64,000 nt of DNA, taken from positions 310,001 through 374,000 of the forward strand of contig CAVQAI010000016.1 of NCBI GenBank assembly GCA_963710495.1, read 5' to 3'. This document shows positions 61,845 to 64,000 of this stretch, one piece after another; the first letter of the stretch is position 1; each line of letters starts with the position of its first letter. The DNA comes from Bog-756 sp963710495 (GTDB taxonomy: Bacteria; Actinomycetota; Acidimicrobiia; Acidimicrobiales; RAAP-2). The notes below the pieces were generated by a model. That model was not told where the DNA came from and did not search any database. It was given only the letters and a program-made list of their open reading frames with translations. The translations under genes and the position numbers were made by a program.

Positions 61845-62222
61845 TCACCCGGCGAAGCAGGTCAGTGAGAGGGTGTTCCCATCAGGGTCCTTGAACCAAG
61901 CAACCTGATCCCCGCTCGGAGTCGACCAGATCCCTCTTTCATCCTGGTCCATGCCCTCGTACCGGATGAAGTCGAGTCCTCGGCTCGCCAAGCTGTCGAT
62001 CGACGCCCCCATGTCGAGCACCTGCCAGCCGGCGATGGTGAAAGGCTGAGGCTGAAGGCCCTCAACTTGGGCGAGGCGCAACATGGTGCCCCCTGCGTCG
62101 AGCACCACTGCGTACGGACCCTCCTGTTGTACCCGTAGGCCGAGCACTTCCCCATAGAAGGACTGCGCTGCGCTGAGGTCGCTCACCGGAATGAAGGCCA
62201 TCAGGGGACGATCACCAAGCAC
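61845..62222 (-). CDS. VOC/glyoxalase-fold protein
   Basis: A 125-residue protein. PLMAFIPVSDLSAAQSFYGE begins it, GGTMLRLAQVEG and GDQVAWFKDPDGNTLSLTC end it. GTG 62222 is chosen by alignment with family N-termini and by TACGAT six bases upstream (leaderless); ATG 62240 or 62201 are alternatives. Confidence 0.75.
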   Translation of the reverse strand: MLGDRPLMAFIPVSDLSAAQSFYGEVLGLRVQQEGPYAVVLDAGGTMLRLAQVEGLQPQPFTIAGWQVLDMGASIDSLASRGLDFIRYEGMDQDERGIWSTPSGDQVAWFKDPDGNTLSLTCFAG

Positions 62223-62549
62223 CAGGCGATCGTAAACCATGGACGGATCCGGTCGTCCCCGACGTGCCCGGTTGAGACTCCTGGCACGCAACCATGGCGA
62301 GCGCGGGACTGGACGGTGACCGCACCCCGCTCCTACCCCAGAGCCGAAAACGCTTCCGAGCGCGCCCGGCAACCGGCTCGCTCGAACGGAGGATGAGCGC
62401 AGTCTGGACATCGGCAGGCAGCCCTTCAGTGCGGTGCAGGCGACGGAGGGACCGCACCGACCCGTGACGATTGGTTGCCGACCCGTTGGCCAGAAAGGGC
62501 CTAGTCTGGCCGGCGAACGACCTATTCCACACCGCTCTGATGGGGGACG
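62223..62549. other. Intergenic region of 327 bp between divergent genes
   Basis: It holds the TACGAT box of the VOC gene (62229-62234) and, on the other strand, a TAGTCT hexamer about 40 bp before the nucleoside-hydrolase start. No gene or clear repeat is seen. Confidence 0.4.
62229..62234 (-). promoter_or_regulatory. -10 box of a leaderless promoter
   Basis: On the minus strand TACGAT is followed by 6 nt and then GTG 62222. Confidence 0.4.
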
Positions 62550-63575
62550 ATGCCGGCGATCGGGCGACGAGCGTTGTCGGTGTGCGCGGCCCTCGGTCTC
62601 GTGGTAGCAGGCACCGCAGCCGTACCACACCCGGCGGCCGCACAAAGTGCGACGGTCCACGCCAGCACCCCGCGCATCATCATCGATTCCGACCTGTCCT
62701 TGTGGTGGGACGATGCCACCGCCATCGGCATGGCCAATGTGCTCGCCCAGCGTGGACAGGTCCGGATACTGGGCATCATGTCGGACATCAAGAACCCTCT
62801 TGCGGTGGCGGCAATGGATGCCATCGACACCGCGTACGGCCATCCCCATATCCCTCTGGGCGCGGTCGCCCACAGCGATGCCAATACTGCGCCACACGGC
62901 TACACCGATGACGTGGTCGCCAAACTTCCACATTCGGTCCATTCCAGCGACGACGTCCCCGGAGCTGTTCCCCTGTTTCGACGCCTGCTGGCCGGCCAAC
63001 CCGACCACAGCGTCACCATCGTCGCCATCGGGGCCTACACGAATCTGGCCGGTCTGCTCCGTTCGAATCCCGATCGGCACAGCTCGCTCGATGGGCGGGA
63101 CCTGGTCCGGGCAAAGGTAAAGCGAGTGGTGATCGAAGACGGTCTCTTCCCGAACGGCGCTCCGCCCGTCACGAATCAGAAACTCGACCTGGCCGCCGCC
63201 AGCGAGGTCGTCAAGGGCACGGATTGGCCGACGCCGATCGCATGGGTCGACGGCTTCACCGGTATCCAGACCAAGGTCGGAGGAGCGCTTTGCACGACCG
63301 TGCCCGCCACCAACCCGATGCGGATTGTGTACGAGTCGAGGTTCGGATGTGGGCCGCCGGGAGACGGTGACTGGGATGGGCCCACCCTGCTCTATGCGAT
63401 CGGGGGCAAGGAGGGCTTCTTCTCCGAGCTGGGGAAGGGCGGGGCGGCGTACATCAATACCGAAGGCGGGCTGTCGTGGCGTACTGATCCTCGCCGTCCC
63501 CATGACCTCTACATCCACGTCACGAACCAGCCAGCCCTCAACGAGCGGATCGACGCCCTGCTCGGTGCTCGGTGA
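62550..63575 (+). CDS. Secreted inosine-uridine nucleoside hydrolase-like protein
   Basis: A 341-residue exported protein with a signal peptide of about 32 residues (AGTAAVPHPAAAQS). The calcium-site motif of nucleoside hydrolases appears as IIDSDLSLWWDD instead of DTDxGxDD, so the first Asp pair is kept but the Gly is replaced. Later VTIVAIGAYTNLAGLL is the conserved NhG block. It is likely to release bases or act on another ribosyl compound outside the cell. GGGGGA precedes the ATG. Confidence 0.72.
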   Translation: MPAIGRRALSVCAALGLVVAGTAAVPHPAAAQSATVHASTPRIIIDSDLSLWWDDATAIGMANVLAQRGQVRILGIMSDIKNPLAVAAMDAIDTAYGHPHIPLGAVAHSDANTAPHGYTDDVVAKLPHSVHSSDDVPGAVPLFRRLLAGQPDHSVTIVAIGAYTNLAGLLRSNPDRHSSLDGRDLVRAKVKRVVIEDGLFPNGAPPVTNQKLDLAAASEVVKGTDWPTPIAWVDGFTGIQTKVGGALCTTVPATNPMRIVYESRFGCGPPGDGDWDGPTLLYAIGGKEGFFSELGKGGAAYINTEGGLSWRTDPRRPHDLYIHVTNQPALNERIDALLGAR

Positions 63576-63711
63576 CGATGGGTATCGGCGAGGGGCCCGG
63601 ATCTGAATAAGCGCGGCACGCACCAGCGCCTCGATCCGAGGCTGAACCAGGATGGGCCGGGTTGCCGGCGGCACAGCCATGAAGGTTGGAGCGGTCGACC
63701 GGTAGGGGCGC

Positions 63712-64000
63712 TCACGATCCGCCGGCGGCCAGTACCTCCCGTACTCGAATTCGAACGGTCGGCAGGGTCTCGGTCTCGAACCAGGAGTTACGGGTCAACC
63801 AGGGGCGGTTCCTCGGCGACGGATGGGGCAGGACGATCCTGTCGGGCAAGTAGTCGGCCCACCTGGCAACCGTCGCAGTCACAGATCCCGGTCCTTCGGG
63901 TACATAGCGCCTCTGCGCATACGAGCCGACGATGACGTCGAGCCGATCCTCGGGAAGCCGGGCCAGGATGCGGTCGTGCCAGAGGGGCGCACATTCAGGT
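63712..64000 (-). CDS. Uracil-DNA glycosylase family protein, 5' end beyond the window
   Basis: The last 95 codons of a gene that enters from the right edge; no start is seen. The product has PECAPLWHDRILARLPED, VGSYAQRRYV, YLPDRIVLPHPSPRNRPW and WFETETLPTVR, where HPSPRN is the active-site segment of the small uracil-DNA-glycosylase-like proteins of bacteria. It likely removes damaged bases or is an inactive relative. The stop is TGA at 63712-63714. Confidence 0.78.
   Translation of the reverse strand, partial: PECAPLWHDRILARLPEDRLDVIVGSYAQRRYVPEGPGSVTATVARWADYLPDRIVLPHPSPRNRPWLTRNSWFETETLPTVRIRVREVLAAGGS

Noticed and set aside
62300..62420. A possible tRNA remnant suggested by GC-rich hairpin-like sequence
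   Set aside because: No T-loop GTTCRA sequence or matching acceptor stem is present.
61845..63680. A 611-codon minus-strand frame
   Set aside because: Only its last 125 codons form a recognisable VOC protein; the rest is antisense to the nucleoside hydrolase gene and lacks protein-like composition.

Overview
The window is very GC-rich, densely coded DNA from an actinobacterium (Actinomycetota). The evidence is an S-(hydroxymethyl)mycothiol dehydrogenase, a class-E-type LAxTG sortase substrate, a DUF732 domain, LxxC lipoproteins, frequent GTG/TTG starts, and at least eight genes whose start codon lies 6-8 nt after a TANNNT -10 box, which is the leaderless-mRNA layout common in this phylum. 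The mix of acyl-CoA dehydrogenases, SDRs, TIM-barrel amidohydrolases and pelFG-like genes would fit Acidimicrobiia, but that class-level call is inference. I found no rRNA, tRNA, CRISPR array or insertion sequence.

Region 0-19 kb is catabolic. It holds a HAD phosphatase, mscR, a TetR/alpha-beta-hydrolase divergent pair sharing a palindromic operator, an MFS exporter, two acyl-CoA dehydrogenases (one frameshifted), four SDRs, a family-VIII-like serine hydrolase, a questin-oxidase-like protein, a second alpha/beta hydrolase, a SRPBCC protein, a phosphotriesterase-like lactonase, an acyl-CoA ligase, an enoyl-CoA hydratase and a VOC protein. Together they look like a beta-oxidation-type route for an unknown ester, lactone or ring compound.

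Region 18.7-29.2 kb concerns the envelope. A phosphodiester-glycosidase-domain protein and a DedA protein overlap; a NarL-type two-component system sits upstream with a tandem 16-bp repeat before the kinase gene. Next comes a tightly overlapping run: secreted kelch/NHL propeller protein, lipoprotein, ABC ATPase and two sister permeases.

Region 29.3-42.2 kb is mixed. It has DUF3224 and a Cys-rich MarR protein, an orphan amino-acid-type binding lipoprotein, two tandem amidohydrolases (the second frameshifted), a class II aldolase, a ferritin-like protein, a Ser/Thr-rich sortase substrate, and a scar where a chromate-transporter fragment abuts a frameshifted ECF sigma gene next to a YCII gene. 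A HxlR/MFS divergent pair with direct-repeat operators and a thioesterase with a 12-bp minisatellite follow.

Region 42.2-50 kb holds single genes: VOC, PhyH, SnoaL-like, GH43-DUF732, G1 glutamic peptidase, GNAT and hydrolase.

Region 50-55.5 kb is the most interesting. A four-gene run with overlapping or closely spaced genes encodes a helical-repeat protein, a PelF-like glycosyltransferase, a PelG-like transporter with an extra N-terminal domain, and a membrane-anchored lectin-like protein. It is preceded by a 300-bp leader with perfect stems. I read it as a minimal pel-like exopolysaccharide locus lacking pelA, pelB, pelC and pelD in this window.

Region 55.5-64 kb has a cytoplasmic SGNH protein, a lipoprotein, an HSL esterase, a secreted zincin-like protein, VOC proteins, a secreted nucleoside-hydrolase-like protein, and a truncated uracil-DNA-glycosylase-like gene at the right edge.
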